From contig NZ_FOET01000017.1 of the NCBI RefSeq assembly GCF_900110735.1, positions 1-64,000 of the forward strand: DNA of 64,000 nucleotides. Direction: 5' to 3'. Below, piece by piece: positions 63,364 through 64,000 of this stretch. Origin of the DNA: Streptomyces radiopugnans. GTDB taxonomy: Bacteria > Actinomycetota > Actinomycetes > Streptomycetales > Streptomycetaceae. The position numbers were made by a program, and so were the translations under genes. Within the stretch, counting starts at the first letter, position 1. Each line of letters opens with the position of its first letter. The notes below the pieces were generated by a model. It worked only from the letters and a program-made list of their open reading frames with translations. It was not told the origin of the DNA and made no database searches.

Positions 63364-64000
63364 TCACCAGTTCTTGTACCGCACCTCTCCGAGACCGCAG
63401 AAGGTGCAAGCGCTGCTCAGGAAGTCCTCCGTGCGGCGGAACTCCTCGTCGGCCAGGTGCCACCGCAGCCATGCGGTGATGATGTGCCGGCCGTTGCGGG
63501 TGGCGTAGATGTGGTCGGTGCCGTCCAGGACGTTGAACCACACCGGTACACCGGTGTTGGTGTAGTCACGCTCCATGTTCGCGGTGGCGAAGTCCTCGTC
63601 GCCGCCGATGTACAGGGCCGGGTTGCGCAGACTGTCCGGGCCGTTGCCGTCGAAGGAGCCGCCGGCCACGTGGATGGTGGTCTCCAGCCGCGGTTCGTCG
63701 GCGACGTCGAACGTTCCGATCGACCCGCGGGAGTGGCCGCCGAAGGCCACCTCGGAGGTGTCGAGGTTCTGGTGGAGCGGGCTGGCGGGCCGGGCGTTCT
63801 GGTCCTCCAGCCAGTCGAGGGCGTCGACCATGTAGTCGCCGCTGCTGGAGGAGACCTCGCTGTAGACGACGAAGCCGTGCGAGGCCCACTGGCGCAGCAT
63901 GTCCTCGTAGTCGGCGGGGTCGGATCCCGCTCCCGGGCCCCAGACGAAGACCGGATGGTCCACCCCGTTGCGGCCGGTGTCCGCCGGGTACACCAGCCAC
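63364..64000 (-). CDS. alpha/beta-hydrolase (lipase/cutinase-like), partial
   Basis: The frame is open to the window edge, so the N terminus is missing; 210 C-terminal residues are seen. It shows HPVFVWGPGAGSDPADYEDM, WASHGFVVYSEVSS, the nucleophile elbow VAFGGHSRGSIGTFDVA, an acidic site in LYIGGDEDFATANM and a His in LDGTDHIYATRNGRHI. This resembles secreted polyester/triacylglycerol hydrolases of the cutinase type. A Cys pair near the end (SACTFCGLG) could form a disulfide. Secretion cannot be checked because the start lies outside. Confidence 0.8.
   Translation of the reverse strand, partial: WLVYPADTGRNGVDHPVFVWGPGAGSDPADYEDMLRQWASHGFVVYSEVSSSSGDYMVDALDWLEDQNARPASPLHQNLDTSEVAFGGHSRGSIGTFDVADEPRLETTIHVAGGSFDGNGPDSLRNPALYIGGDEDFATANMERDYTNTGVPVWFNVLDGTDHIYATRNGRHIITAWLRWHLADEEFRRTEDFLSSACTFCGLGEVRYKNW

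Overview
The window is high-GC actinobacterial DNA and reads as Streptomyces. Codon use is strongly GC3-biased, many genes start with GTG, and the recognisable families include a SpoIIE/ATPase regulator, CHAT/CATRA conflict proteins, TTA (bldA-type) codons and an antimycin-type gene cluster. No species can be named from the sequence alone.

Layout. 1-6.6 kb: the end of an mgtE Mg transporter gene, an ArsR/DUF2703 pair, then a graveyard of broken genes (TrkA-C, sigma-like, SAM methyltransferase, replication-relaxation protein, tyrosine recombinase). 6.9-9.2 kb: an intact DHA2 drug exporter and transposase relics. 9.2-13.4 kb: a three-gene CATRA-type conflict locus (CHAT peptidase with helical repeats, membrane-anchored BN6_48550-like protein, small associated protein). 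13.4-18.4 kb: more broken insertion sequences, a SpoIIE-type regulator whose phosphatase domain lacks two metal-binding Asp, and ABC and TerD fragments. 18.6-25.3 kb: a second, different CHAT locus with a 1216-aa TPR-CHAT protein, a membrane protein and Cys-rich partners. 25.4-30.4 kb: two decayed IS elements around an fmdA-type formamidase gene with a zinc-ribbon partner, and an Excalibur-domain membrane protein.

30.5-56.2 kb is a complete antimycin biosynthetic cluster in four transcription units: antHIJKLMNO (minus), antGF plus antQ (plus), antCDE (minus) and antBA (plus). From the known pathway, AntN opens tryptophan toward N-formylkynurenine. Anthranilate is loaded by AntF on the carrier AntG and oxidised by the AntHIJKL Paa-type oxygenase to 3-aminosalicylate, and AntO is linked to N-formylation. 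AntC adds threonine and pyruvate (reduced to lactate). AntE supplies alkylmalonyl-CoA to AntD, which extends once and closes the nine-membered dilactone. AntM reduces the C8 ketone and AntB acylates it. AntQ is a cluster-borne phosphopantetheinyl transferase. No kynureninase (antP) is present, which matches the form of the cluster that carries antQ only. AntA is the orphan ECF sigma factor and ends in Ala-Ala.

56.3-58.9 kb holds a PAS-LuxR regulator and an XRE/TPR regulator with two TTA codons. Two sequences resembling PAS-LuxR boxes lie between antC and antB, so the adjacent regulator may act on the cluster directly. 59-64 kb is again decayed (helicase-associated fragment, IS5-type element with a TA duplication, broken NACHT NTPase), with an intact RibD/DHFR-like gene and a hydrolase running off the end. 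The contrast between long intact operons and densely frameshifted relics suggests a plastic chromosomal region, perhaps an arm.
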